NCBI GenBank assembly: GCA_023213195.1 | Contig: CP096135.1 | Location: 2,972,842 to 3,036,841, forward strand | Source of the DNA: Sphingobacteriales bacterium JAD_PAG50586_3 | Lineage (GTDB): Bacteria; Bacteroidota; Bacteroidia; CAMBQF01 | Reading direction: 5' to 3' | Length of the DNA: 64,000 nucleotides | Shown here: one piece after another, positions 28,700-38,541 of the stretch | Numbering within the stretch: the first letter of the stretch is position 1 | Layout of the letters: every line of letters begins with the position of its first letter | Program-made: the position numbers and the translations under genes | The notes under the pieces: model-generated | The model's input: the letters and a program-made list of their open reading frames with translations, nothing else | What the model was told of the DNA's origin: nothing | Database searches by the model: none

Positions 28700-31687
28700 T
28701 TGAAAAGAGCAGCGCTTTTAGTATCCTTTATACTTACCGTTATATTAATAAAATCAACCATTAACTGGCAAAACGGCCCATCGCCACGCAAGGCTGAAAA
28801 AGCTGTGGTGGCAGAGAAGGTTGACCCTGCGTTTTTATACGAAAATGCTAAGTGGGCCGACTCGCTAATAAAAGTAATGACGCCCGAAGAGCGCATTGGA
28901 CAGTTGTTTATGGTAGCTGCTTTTAGTAATAAAGACCAAGGCGCATACAAACTATATATCAAACCTGGTTAAAAACTATAAAATTGGCGGCCTATGCTTT
29001 TTCCAGGGTGGCCCGGCAAGGCAGGCCAGGCTTACAAACCTTTACCAATCGCAGGCTAAGGTGCCATTGTTTATTTCTATTGATGGGGAATGGGGCTTAT
29101 CTATGCGTTTAGACAGCACCGTGCGCTACCCGCGCCAAATGATGTTGGGTGCTATACAAAACGATAGCCTTATTTATCAAATGGGTGTTGATATTGCAAA
29201 ACAGTGCAAACGTATTGGTATACATGCCAACTTCTCGCCCGTTGCTGATGTTAACAATAACCCCAACAACCCGGTAATTAACACCCGTTCTTTTGGCGAG
29301 GATAAAATGAATGTGGTGCGTAAGTGTATAGCTTATATGAAAGGCCTGCAGGATAACCGCATTTTAGCTACGGCCAAGCATTTTCCCGGACATGGCGATA
29401 CCGACAGCGACTCGCACAAAACTTTACCTACCGTTAACCACGACCGCAAACATTTAGATAGTCTAGAACTATACGCCTTCCGCCAGTTGGTTGATGCCGG
29501 TGTTGGTAGTATAATGGTTGCCCACTTATCTGTTCCAGCTTTAGATTCTACCAAAACAGCATCGTCTATTTCAAAACCTATTATTACTGATTTGCTTAAA
29601 AATGAAATGGGCTTTAAAGGGTTGGTATTTACCGATGCTTTAAACATGAGGGGCCTTGCAGCTAATAACACCCCCGGCTATGTTGATGTAAAAGCCTTAT
29701 TAGCGGGTAACGACATATTGCTGTATGCTGAAGATGTGCCAACTGCTATTGAGCAGATTAAAAAGGCCATTGCCGAGAAAAAATTACCCAACAGGAAATT
29801 GACGACCGTTGCAAAAAAATATTGCTGGCCAAGAAATGGTTTGGCCTTGATAAGCGCAAGCCTATCGACCTTAAAAACCTAAACAAAGACCTTAACACCA
29901 CCGGCAGCGAGGTATTAAACTACAAATTGGCCGAGGGGGCTATTACCCTAGCTATTAATAAAGACAGCATCATTCCTTTCCGCAGGTTAGATACTTTGAA
30001 GATAGCATCGGTAGCTATTGATGGCAGCACAGGTAATGTTTTCCAACAAAACCTAAAAAACTACGCCCCGGTTAAGTGCTATACGCTGAATGAAGATGCA
30101 GCATCGGCTACCTCGCCCCTATTGGCAGACTTAGCCGGCTATAATATGGTTATTGTAAGCCTGCATAACCCCAAGCGTTCTTTCTCTAAAAATACTATTG
30201 TTACTGATAATGTAACCGCGTTTATTAAGCAACTGGAAAAGAAAACCAAGGTAACTACCGTTGTGTTTGCTAATCCGTATAGCTTGGCAAAGCTTACCCC
30301 ATCTAAAAACACTGCCGCGGTTGTAATGGCGTATGAGGATAGTAAGTACACCCAAAGCATGGCTGCACAGGCATTGTTTGGTGGCATAAGTGTAAATGGC
30401 AAGCTTCCGGTTACAGCATCATCGTGGTTTAAAGCTGGCCAAGGCGATGCCACCGGCAAAGCTATTCGCTTTAAATACACTATCCCCGAAGAGTTAAATA
30501 TCAAGTCTCAAGACATTGGTAAAATTGACTCTATGGCCAAAAATTTTATAAAGCAAGGGGCTTTCCCGGGTTGTGTTGTATTGGTAGCTAAAGACCAAAA
30601 GGTGTTTTACAACAAAGCCTTTGGCAAGCATACTTATAGTGGTGACAGGAAAGAGGAAACTGATGATATTTTCGACATAGCATCGGTTACCAAAATTATG
30701 GCTTCTACCCTATCGCTAATGAAACTTAATAGCGAAGGCAAGTTTGATGTAAACAAGAAACTGGAAGATTACCTGCCCGAATTGAAAGGCACAAATAAAG
30801 GTTCTCTTAAAAACATAGATATACTTACCCATCAGGCACGCTTACAGGCATGGATTCCCTTCTTTAAAAAGACATTGCAGGGAACAGGATATGTTGATGG
30901 TATTTACAGCACCACTAAAACAGGTGAATTTACCCTAAAAGTAGCTGACGATATGTATATGCGTAAAAGTTATGTAGATACTATATATAAAGCCATAATA
31001 GAGTCGCCACTTATTAGCGAGTCGGGCTATAAGTACAGCGATATGGGCTATTACCTGTATAAAAAAATTATAGAAAAGGAAAGTGGCATGTCATTGCCCG
31101 ACTACCTTAACGCTAACTTTTACAAGCCGCTAGGTTTAGAAACCATGGGCTTTAACCCGCTAGAGCGTTTTGATAAAGACAGGATTGTACCAACGGAAAA
31201 TGATAAAGTATTTCGCCGCCAGCAAATACAAGGCTATGTGCACGACCAAGGCGCTGCCATGATGGGCGGTGTTTGTGGACACGCCGGTATATTTTCTGAT
31301 GCTAACGACCTGGCAATTGTATTGCAAATGCTGTTAAACAATGGCGTATATGGTGGTAAGCGATACTTAAATGAAGATGTAGTAAAAGAATATACCAAGT
31401 GTCAGTTTTGTAAAGACAACCGCCGTGGTATAGGGTTTGATAAACCATCTCCGGCAGGCGACCCGGGCCCTACTTGCGACTGTGTTTCTATGGCAAGTTA
31501 CGGCCACCAGGGCTTTACCGGCACACAGGTGTGGGCCGACCCTGAAAACGGGCTTATCTATGTATTCCTTTCAAACCGAGTGTTTCCTGATGCGGAGAAC
31601 AAAAAAATAAACTCACTTGGGGTACGCTCTGGTATACAACAGGCTATTTACGATGCTTTACCAAAAGGCCCGACACCACGTAAATAA
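28700..31687 (+). CDS. Glycoside hydrolase family 3 (beta-N-acetylglucosaminidase) fused to a serine beta-lactamase domain, two frameshifts
   Basis: About 996 residues when restored. A TTG start opens a hydrophobic membrane signal (KRAALLVSFILTVILIKST). The GH3 N-terminal domain (about 50-370) has ISIDGEWGLSMRLD, the NagZ-type KHFPGHGDTDSDSHKTLP and the nucleophile region VFTDALNMRGLA; GH3 C-domain features follow. From about residue 600, a class C/beta-lactamase-like serine hydrolase has the S-x-x-K motif ASVTKIMAS, YKYSDMGYYLY (YSD) and GHQGFTGT (in place of KTG). Frameshifts: a short TA repeat near 28950 lacks one unit, and CCC near 29790 lacks a C. Probable envelope peptidoglycan-turnover enzyme. 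Confidence 0.9.
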
Positions 31688-31700
31688 TACCTTTCTGGCT

Positions 31701-32615
31701 TTAATCAAACAACCCTTTACTTTCTTGTTCGTATAGATAAACAGGCACTGGAATATCTAAGCCGCAACGCTCGTTTATGCGTTGTATGGTATACTTAATC
31801 AACTCAGGCGAGTGCAATTCATCGTGCTGGTGCATAAAAAAGTAAAGGTGGGTTAGCCCATCTTTTACCCATTTATCAATACGTTCCACCCAATCATCAA
31901 TACGCTGGTAATCGCTTTTGTGCAGGGAGTTACCTACAAAACGTATAAAGGCTGTTGGGGTGGTTAAGCGCATGTGGCATACATCGCGTCTGCCTGCCGT
32001 ATCTGTTATAACAAAGCCTTTACCGGCATTTTGCAATACATTGCCCAATGCTTCTAAATTGCCATCCTTAAACCAATCGGGGTGGCGCACCTCAAAAAAC
32101 ATTTCCAAATCGGTAGGCAGGTAATCCAGGTAGTTTTTTACATCATCTAAATTCTTAGGCCCAAAGCTGGGGTGCATTTGTAAAAAACAGGGCCCAAGGC
32201 TCTCGCCAAGTGCATAAACACCTTTTAAAAACACATCGGTTTCACGCTCTGCATTAACCAGCCTGCGGGTTTGCGATATCATGGCCGTAAACTTAGGGCT
32301 GAACATAAAATTTTCGCCTGCCTTCTCTTTCCACACATTCATGGTCTTTTCATCGGGCAGTTTGTAAAATGTTGCGTTTAACTCTATGCAATTAAAGTAT
32401 TTAGCGTACCAGTTTAAAAAATCAGCTTCTTTGGTTTTAGGCGGATATAGCTTGCCCACCCAGTCTTTGCGGCCCCATTTGGCACAACCAAAATAAAACA
32501 CAGGTTGCTTTTTGCTTTTGGCTGCCTTAAGCACCTTTGTAGTCTCTTTAGGGTCGGGCGGCAGGGTAAAATCTACCTTTTCTAATTCTTCAGGAGTAAC
32601 TCGTCCAAAATCCAT
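31701..32615 (-). CDS. DUF72 (YecE-like) domain protein
   Basis: 304 residues. The TIM-barrel-like DUF72 family has no assigned reaction. Motifs are FYFGCAKWGRKDWVGKLYPP near residue 40, YAKYFNCIELNATFYKLPD, FSPKFTAMISQTRRL, LGPCFLQMHPSFGP, MFFEVRHPDWFKDG, FIRFVGNSLHKSDYQRIDDW and LYFFMHQHDELHSPEL. It converges on the GH3 fusion gene with a 13-nt gap and is divergent from the glycosyltransferase gene at 32662. Confidence 0.9.
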   Translation of the reverse strand: MDFGRVTPEELEKVDFTLPPDPKETTKVLKAAKSKKQPVFYFGCAKWGRKDWVGKLYPPKTKEADFLNWYAKYFNCIELNATFYKLPDEKTMNVWKEKAGENFMFSPKFTAMISQTRRLVNAERETDVFLKGVYALGESLGPCFLQMHPSFGPKNLDDVKNYLDYLPTDLEMFFEVRHPDWFKDGNLEALGNVLQNAGKGFVITDTAGRRDVCHMRLTTPTAFIRFVGNSLHKSDYQRIDDWVERIDKWVKDGLTHLYFFMHQHDELHSPELIKYTIQRINERCGLDIPVPVYLYEQESKGLFD

Positions 32616-32661
32616 TGCTCAGTATTTTAAAATATGGATGAAAGGTATGTATCTTTCAGCA

Positions 32662-34117
32662 ATGATAAAAAGGCTTGCATTACCAATTTGTATAGGGCTG
32701 CTAATAGCCCTGCACATGCCTTTTTTACAAGCCGACCCCGATGGCCTTTTAGCATGGGGCAGCCGCGGTGCTTATACTGATGAAGGCCTTTACACCAGCC
32801 AGAGTACGTAACTATGTTAACCACGGCAGCTTTGATATTAACGAAACCGATGGTTTTGCTAAGGCGCCTTTATTTTCAGCCTACCTCCTACCCTTTTTAG
32901 CACTATTTGGCACACACCTTTGGGTGGCCCGGTTAGGCATACTTCTGTTCTTTGCCTTTACACTCTATTGTTTTATACGAAAGAATATAAGCCAACGCTA
33001 CCAAGGCTTTGCTGTAGGTATTATTGGGTTGCAATACATGGTGTTTAACTATAGCCACTTTGCCATGGCAGAGATACTGGCTGCATGTTGCATTGTATGG
33101 GTATTGCACTTCTATCTTTCCTACACAGTAACAGGAAAGCTAGCTACTATTGTTTGGGCTACGTTAGCCGGAGTTGCTGCGGTACTTATAAAATCCAACC
33201 ACTTATATGTGGTGGCTATCCTACCCTCGGTTTTAGGTATTACCCTATTATATCACTTAATAAAGAAGAGTGCCCTTATCAAACAAACTGCCCTAGCCGT
33301 TGGGTTGTCAGTACTGGTTAATGTAGTATCGGCACTGGGTGCCTATCTATTTATATTTTTGCCCAACGAAGCCCTGTACATTAAAATATTTAACCAAGAA
33401 GTAAGCGGCAAGTTTGAGCCTACATTTGGTCAATTGATTGAGCGTGCCGGCCATAATTGGGATGCTATAGCTACAGCGCCTGAACTTACTGTACCACTTG
33501 CAACACTGGCTGTAACAGCTATATTATTTTTGATAGTCAGGGTAAAGTATTTCTCTGATACTAAGCCATTAAAAAGCTTGCACCTCTTGCTGTTTAGTAG
33601 CATTTGGCTGCTGATTGAACTGCACAAGCTAACGGTGCTTTACTTGCCATCGCGCTACTTGGTTCCTGCCTTTTTAGTTATACCTATTATTATAATAGCC
33701 TTACTTGAGCAAATTGGCTTTTCACGCTTTAAACTCTTAGGAACAATAATAGCTGTAACTATAATAGGTATAAGTAGTTATCATTATTCGCAAGCATATA
33801 GCAGACGTAGTTTTGTTATAAACAATATGAACAACTATGTAGCCACTATGGGTAAGCCCGATAGGGTTATTTTAGGCAGTTGGGCAGCTACAGCTTGTTG
33901 GGAGAGTAAGAACATTACCATGCCTGTATGGGAAAACTATTTTAACGACCATGGGTTTATGGAAAAACACCCGTTAGCTATTATTACTGAGGTTGATGAA
34001 CGCGATGCTGAAGCAATCTTTATGCGCCGTGGGGTTGATTTAAAAGCTCAACGAGACTCGGCCCGGGTATTTACTATTGGCGGATGGCAGGTATGTGTAA
34101 ATTGGCTTAAAAACTAA
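32662..34117 (+). CDS. Polytopic membrane glycosyltransferase (ArnT/PMT-like, GT39/83 type), frameshifted
   Basis: About 484 residues when restored. About ten hydrophobic helices and an early acidic loop (GAYTDEGLYTSQVRNYVNHG) resemble lipid-linked-sugar glycosyltransferases of the GT-C fold. The first periplasmic loop carries the Asp/Glu pair. The frame breaks at 32799-32804: CCAGAG is read where CCAGG gives YTSQVRNYVNH. Catalytic role is inferred from topology, not from a complete motif. Confidence 0.72.
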
Positions 34118-34143
34118 AGCCCCTGATGAAACACCAGGGGCTT
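34117..34143 (-). terminator. Terminator between glycosyltransferase gene and rplY
   Basis: Stem AAGCCCCTG / CAGGGGCTT. On the minus strand it is followed by TTAGTTTTTAAG, serving rplY; it directly adjoins the plus-strand stop at 34117 and may serve both. Confidence 0.75.
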
Positions 34144-34169
34144 AGCTATATTTAAAAAATCAGGTTTTA

Positions 34170-34757
34170 TTATTTTTTACCGGCTTTAGCAGCTTCAGTA
34201 GCAGCAGCTTGTGCAGCACGGGTAGTGTTAACACTTACCAACACAACGTTAGGCGCAGCTAAAATTGTAACGTTTTCAATCTTAAGGTCTTGGATTTTAA
34301 CAGACTGTCCAATGCTTAAATCTGAAATATCAACGTTAATTGAATCTGGAAGGTTAGCAGGCAAAGCCTTAACCCTTACTTTACGGGTTTTAATAACCAG
34401 TTTACCACCGGCACGTACACCTACTGAGTTACCTGTAACTTTTACAGGAATAGCAATAGAAATAGGGGTAGCATCGTTAATCGCTAAAAAGTCAGCGTGG
34501 ATTAACTCGTCGCTTATCGGGTGGAATTGGGTATCCTGTAAAGTTGCTTTGTAGTTTTTGCCATCAATAGCCAAATCAATAGTGAAAACCTCAGGTGTAA
34601 ATAACACTTTTTTGAATTCACGAGAATCGGCAGCAAAATGAACTTGGTCGGCTGCTCCGTAAAGTACACAAGGAACCAAGCCTTGGTTGCGAATCGCTTT
34701 GGTATCTTTTTTACCTAAACCTGTGCGGGGAGAGCCGCTAATTGTTGCTGTTTTCAT
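34170..34757 (-). CDS. rplY: Large-subunit ribosomal protein bL25 (Ctc form)
   Basis: 195 residues, the long Ctc-type form: an N-terminal 5S rRNA-binding domain (SGSPRTGLGKKDTKAIRNQG, VPCVLYG) plus a C-terminal TL5-like beta domain (GVRAGGKLVIKTRKVRVKAL, DLSIGQSVKIQDL). An Ala/Lys-rich tail follows. Downstream of prs with a 38-nt gap on the same strand, probably co-transcribed. Confidence 0.94.
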   Translation of the reverse strand: MKTATISGSPRTGLGKKDTKAIRNQGLVPCVLYGAADQVHFAADSREFKKVLFTPEVFTIDLAIDGKNYKATLQDTQFHPISDELIHADFLAINDATPISIAIPVKVTGNSVGVRAGGKLVIKTRKVRVKALPANLPDSINVDISDLSIGQSVKIQDLKIENVTILAAPNVVLVSVNTTRAAQAAATEAAKAGKK

Positions 34758-34795
34758 TTTTAAATTATATCTAAATGATAATATTCAATTTATAA

Positions 34796-35767
34796 TTAAA
34801 CTACAAATGTAGAACTAATTGACTCGTAATTGTGCACCCTCTCAATAACATCGGCAAAAAGCTTGGCTACCGTAAGTACTTTAATCTTTGAAGTATCTTT
34901 TCCTTCCTTCAAAGGTATAGTATCTGTTACCACCAGTTCTGTAAGCTGCGAGTTTGCTATATTTTCATACGCGTTACCCGACAGTACAGGGTGAGAACAA
35001 ATAGCCCTAACGCTTAAGGCGCCCTTTTCCATTAACATGTCGGCAGCTTTGCAAAGCGTGCCGCCGGTGTCAATAAGGTCGTCTATAAGCACTACGTTTT
35101 TGCCTTCCACATCACCAATAAAGGTCATGCTCTCGATAACGTTGGCAGCCTTGCGTTGCTTGTAGCAAATAGCCATATCAACACCTAAAAACTTAGAGTA
35201 AGCGTTTGCACGGCGGCTACCACCCATATCGGGGGCGGCAATAATCATATTGTCAAGGTTAAGCTCTTTTAGGTACGGGATAAATATCGCCGAACCATAA
35301 AGGTGGTCAACCGGAACGTCAAAAAAGCCCTGTATCTGGTCAGCATGTAAATCCATGGTCATTACACGGGTTACACCGGCTGCAGTTAGCAGGTTGGCTA
35401 CCATTTTAGCGCCTATAGAAACGCGGGGCTTGTCTTTACGGTCCTGACGGGCAAAACCAAAGTATGGTATTACCGCTACAATTTGGCGGGCCGATGCACG
35501 ACGGGCCGAATCTATCATCAACAAAAGCTCAAACAGGTTATCTGTTGGAGGAAATGTTGATTGGACAATAAACACATCGCAACCACGCACCGACTCTTCA
35601 AATGATGGCTGAAACTCACCATCGCTAAAGCTTAAAATAGAAGCCTTTCCAAGCTCTACACCCCCATCGTAATGAGACGCGATTTGCTCGCCCAGGTATC
35701 GGGTTGCCCTTCCGGTAAATATCTTTACACGGTAGGGTATTAATGGCTGATTTATAAGCGTTGACAA
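34796..35767 (-). CDS. prs: Ribose-phosphate pyrophosphokinase
   Basis: 323 residues. It makes PRPP from ribose-5-phosphate and ATP for nucleotide, His and Trp synthesis. Motifs are VKIFTGRATRYLGEQIA, SFSDGEFQPSFEESVRG, the ATP/catalytic flexible loop YFGFARQDRKDKPRVSIGAK, VMTMDLHADQIQGFFDVPVD and the PRPP-binding loop NVVLIDDLIDTGGTLCKAAD. It lies between the tRNA-Arg(ACG) terminator and rplY. Confidence 0.95.
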   Translation of the reverse strand: MSTLINQPLIPYRVKIFTGRATRYLGEQIASHYDGGVELGKASILSFSDGEFQPSFEESVRGCDVFIVQSTFPPTDNLFELLLMIDSARRASARQIVAVIPYFGFARQDRKDKPRVSIGAKMVANLLTAAGVTRVMTMDLHADQIQGFFDVPVDHLYGSAIFIPYLKELNLDNMIIAAPDMGGSRRANAYSKFLGVDMAICYKQRKAANVIESMTFIGDVEGKNVVLIDDLIDTGGTLCKAADMLMEKGALSVRAICSHPVLSGNAYENIANSQLTELVVTDTIPLKEGKDTSKIKVLTVAKLFADVIERVHNYESISSTFVV

Positions 35768-35789
35768 CAGTCTGTTTTTTTAATTAAAA

Positions 35790-35820
35790 AACCGGTTTCT
35801 CATTTGAAAAACCGGATTTT
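35790..35820 (-). terminator. Terminator after tRNA-Arg(ACG)
   Basis: Minus-strand stem CCGGTTT / AAACCGG with A/T extensions, followed by a run of six T. Confidence 0.75.
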
Positions 35821-35823
35821 TTG

Positions 35824-35897
35824 TGGTCCCGTAGGGAGTCGAACCCCAAACCTTCTGATCCGTAGTCAGATGCTCTATCCAATTGAGCTACGGAACC
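35824..35897 (-). tRNA. tRNA-Arg (anticodon ACG)
   Basis: 74-nt cloverleaf on the minus strand. Acceptor GGTTCCG pairs with CGGGACC; D arm AGCTCAATTGGATAGAGC; anticodon stem CTGAC/ATCAG region with loop CTACGGA giving ACG; T arm GGGGTTCGACTCCC; discriminator A, no encoded CCA. The -7 box TACTTTTG is at 35919-35926. Confidence 0.95.
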
Positions 35898-35971
35898 AAC
35901 AATTTCCTTTTAAGGGCTGCAAAAGTAGAAATTAATCTTTAAACAGCGAAATTATTTAGCAGAAATTTTAA

Positions 35972-36959
35972 CTATTTCTGGTCTTTATCTTTTGGGGTGC
36001 CTTTAGATATGGTGTTTCGCATGTCTGTATCAGCTTGTATATTCTGCATTTTGTAGTAATCTAAAACGCCAAGGTTACCGTTTCTAAAGGCTTCGGCCAT
36101 TGCTTTAGGCACTTCGGCTTCGGCCTCTATTACCTTAGCACGGGCTTCTTGTGCCTTTGCTTTCATTTCCTGCTCCAGGGCAATTGCCATGGCGCGGCGC
36201 TCTTCAGCTTTGGCCTGAGCAATGTTTTTATCGGCATTGGCCTTAGTCCATTTGTAATTTGGCGCCAATGTTTATACCTACATCAATATCAGCAATATCA
36301 ATAGATAGAATTTCGAAAGCCGTTCCGCTATCTAAGCCCTTTGCCAATACTACTTTTGAAATAGAATCGGGGTTTTCCAACACCTGCTTGTGCGAGTCGG
36401 CCGAACCAATAGAAGTTACAATACCTTCACCAACACGGGCAATAATGGTTTCTTCGCCTGCGCCACCCACCAAACGGTTAATATTGGCACGTACCGTAAC
36501 CTTAGCTTTGGCTATAAGCTGAATACCATCTTTAGCCACAGCCGCAACAGGTGGTATATTAATTACACGCGGGTTTACCGACATTTGAACAGCCTCAAAC
36601 ACATCGCGACCAGCAAGGTCAATAGCCGTTGCGGTTTTAAAATCTAAAGGTATGTTGGCTTTATCGGCAGATATAAGGGCGTTTACAACGCCTTGTACTT
36701 TACCACCTGCTAGGTAGTGGGCTTCTAACTCATCGCGGGTTATGGTTAAACCGGCTTTGGTAGAGTTAATCATGGCAGTTACAATTATGCCCGGTGGAAC
36801 TTTACGCCAGCGCATAAATATTAACTGTAGTAGCGATACTCGAACGCCTGAAAGGATGGCCGAGAACCAAAGACCTACGGGAATGAAGTAAAAAAGTATC
36901 CAAAGACCTATAAGGCCCCCTACTATAATAGCGATTAAAACTCCGGCACTGGCTGGCAT
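35972..36959 (-). CDS. floA: Flotillin-like protein FloA (frameshifted)
   Basis: About 328 residues when restored. SPFH/band-7 membrane scaffold that organises functional membrane microdomains. An N-terminal hydrophobic segment ([20 protein letters not shown]) is followed by [31 protein letters not shown] and [20 protein letters not shown]. The C-terminal coiled coil is Ala/Glu-rich ([20 protein letters not shown]). The frame breaks at 36241-36248: the coding strand reads GACTAAGGCC where GAC CAG GCC (CCAGG) gives the conserved [13 protein letters not shown]. It starts 5 nt after the NfeD gene. Confidence 0.93.
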
Positions 36960-36964
36960 AATTA

Positions 36965-37432
36965 TTATATTATTGGTTTAACTGTTATTTGACTTTTTGT
37001 AACTGCAACAATAGTGATTTTTGTTAAAGGGTCTACATACTGACCGGTGGTTGTTACCTCGTAATACTCCCCTCCAAACTCTGCCTTACCCATTGGCGCT
37101 AAACGCGATACGGCAACACCGGTAGTGCCCACCTGCAAAAGGCTTTCATCAAACGTATTTACCTGACCTTTAAGTTTTTTATGCAAAGTAAAACGGTTCC
37201 ATGTACCTGCCCTGAATGCTAAAATTACCGCACCCAGTGTAATGGCTGATGTTATACCTAGTACATACAGCCCTGTGGTAGTTCCATAGCCTGCAAAAGC
37301 AAACCAGAGGCCTACCAGCATTAATATGCCACCAATAACACCTAATACTGTTGTACCGGGGAGCACCAATATCTCTACCATAAGCAGCAAAAGGCCTAAT
37401 AATAGTAATAGTATAATGCCGGTTAGCGTCAT
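36965..37432 (-). CDS. NfeD-family membrane protein (short, partner of FloA)
   Basis: 155 residues. Three or four N-terminal helices ([59 protein letters not shown]) and a C-terminal OB-fold domain ([38 protein letters not shown]). Short NfeD proteins pair with flotillins. Here the gene immediately precedes floA in the same operon, which supports the call. Confidence 0.9.
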   Translation of the reverse strand: MTLTGIILLLLLGLLLLMVEILVLPGTTVLGVIGGILMLVGLWFAFAGYGTTTGLYVLGITSAITLGAVILAFRAGTWNRFTLHKKLKGQVNTFDESLLQVGTTGVAVSRLAPMGKAEFGGEYYEVTTTGQYVDPLTKITIVAVTKSQITVKPII

Positions 37433-37473
37433 ACCTCAAAAGTAGGGTAAACAATTGAATTAAGGGAGAATAA

Positions 37474-37899
37474 TTAAAGCGGGAGCAGTTTTAGCGCTGC
37501 ATTTTCTTTGGCGCGCATCTTCTTTTCATCCGCGGGCGATTTGTCTTTATAACCCATAAGGTGTAAAACCCCATGTATCATCACCCTATGCAGTTCTTGC
37601 TCAAAAGTGCTTTTATAGGTTTTAGCATTGTCAGCCACACGGTCTATCGATATAAATATATCACCGGATATACGCTTACCCTCTGTATAATCAAACGTAA
37701 TTATATCAGTAAAGTAATTGTGGTTAAGAAACTGCTTGTTCATTTCCAGCAAATGGGTATCTGAACAAAAGACATAATTTATTGGGGCTATAGAATACCC
37801 ATCGTTAGAAGCAACAAGTGCCACCCAATTGCGCAGCACCTGTTTATCTTTTAAAGTAAATTTTACGTCTTGTAGCCTGAAAGAAATGTTACGCGACAT
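37474..37899 (-). CDS. ybeY: Endoribonuclease YbeY (rRNA maturation)
   Basis: 141 residues. Metal-dependent RNase in 16S rRNA 3' maturation and ribosome quality control. The family motif appears as HRVMIHGVLHLMGYKDKSPAD: the first two His are kept, but the third ligand position (His in the canonical HGxLHLxGYDH) is Asp. DIITFDYTEGKRISGDIFIS is the other conserved block. Two bases separate it from the RsbW-like kinase gene; NfeD-floA follow after 41 nt. Confidence 0.92.
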   Translation of the reverse strand: MSRNISFRLQDVKFTLKDKQVLRNWVALVASNDGYSIAPINYVFCSDTHLLEMNKQFLNHNYFTDIITFDYTEGKRISGDIFISIDRVADNAKTYKSTFEQELHRVMIHGVLHLMGYKDKSPADEKKMRAKENAALKLLPL

Positions 37900-37900
37900 A

Positions 37901-38356
37901 TTACTCGGCTGCAGCCTGGTGCAGTTTAAAGTCTAACATAACAATACGTCCTTTCTCTTCAAACTCTACACCATCGGCCAGGTGGCGCATTAAAAACACA
38001 CCGCGGCCATTGGGCTTTTCTATATTTTCTGGTGATGTAGGGTCGGGAACATGGTCATAATCAAAACCAATTCCTTCATCGGCTACCGTAAAACGGATAC
38101 CGTCGTTAATAGCATCGCACTTAATAGATACGTGCTTTGCCATATCAAACTTGTTGCCGTGTTGTATAGCGTTTGTAATCGCTTCGGTAAGGGCTACAAG
38201 CATGTTGCCGTACACATCTTCATTAACGTAATACGGTGCGCTAAGTTCCTGAAGCAATTTCTCTACTAAAAGAACACTCTCTTGTGACGATGTAATGCGC
38301 ACTTCTTGATGGTTGGCGGGTTGGGCGTGTGTAATTGTTTGCATCATAGGCAACAT
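37901..38356 (-). CDS. RsbW-like anti-sigma factor / serine kinase (HATPase)
   Basis: 151 residues. GHKL ATPase fold of SpoIIAB/RsbW type: N box ALTEAITNAIQHGNKFD, G1 box VADEGIGFDYDHV, G2 box GRGVFLMRHLADGVEF. Such kinases phosphorylate anti-anti-sigma (STAS) proteins. The opposing SpoIIE-type phosphatase is present at 5958-7176. No STAS gene lies nearby. It starts 2 nt after the small gene and just ahead of ybeY, within the DUF4175 operon. Confidence 0.85.
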   Translation of the reverse strand: MLPMMQTITHAQPANHQEVRITSSQESVLLVEKLLQELSAPYYVNEDVYGNMLVALTEAITNAIQHGNKFDMAKHVSIKCDAINDGIRFTVADEGIGFDYDHVPDPTSPENIEKPNGRGVFLMRHLADGVEFEEKGRIVMLDFKLHQAAAE

Positions 38357-38358
38357 CG

Positions 38359-38541
38359 TTATTTTTTAATACTGCGTTTTTCACTTTGGCCCGGTAGCGG
38401 TGCTTCAACTTTAGGAGTTCCTGCGGGTTGGGGCGCTGCGGGTTGTTTGTTTTCAAAGTTGTTAAAATAGTCGGTTACCTTGGTGCGGTAAAACAAGTTT
38501 AACGCCGGTGGAACTGTTTTTAGTAACTCTGTTTCTTTCAT
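38359..38541 (-). CDS. Small uncharacterised protein between DUF4175 and the RsbW-like kinase
   Basis: 60 residues, not recognised. The N-terminal half looks helical (KETELLKTVPPALNLFYR, KVTDYFNNFENK), the C-terminal half is Pro/Ala/Gln-rich and ends basic (SEKRSIKK). Its ATG overlaps the DUF4175 TGA (ATGA) and its stop lies 2 nt before the kinase start, an arrangement that makes it a credible operon member. Confidence 0.6.
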   Translation of the reverse strand: MKETELLKTVPPALNLFYRTKVTDYFNNFENKQPAAPQPAGTPKVEAPLPGQSEKRSIKK

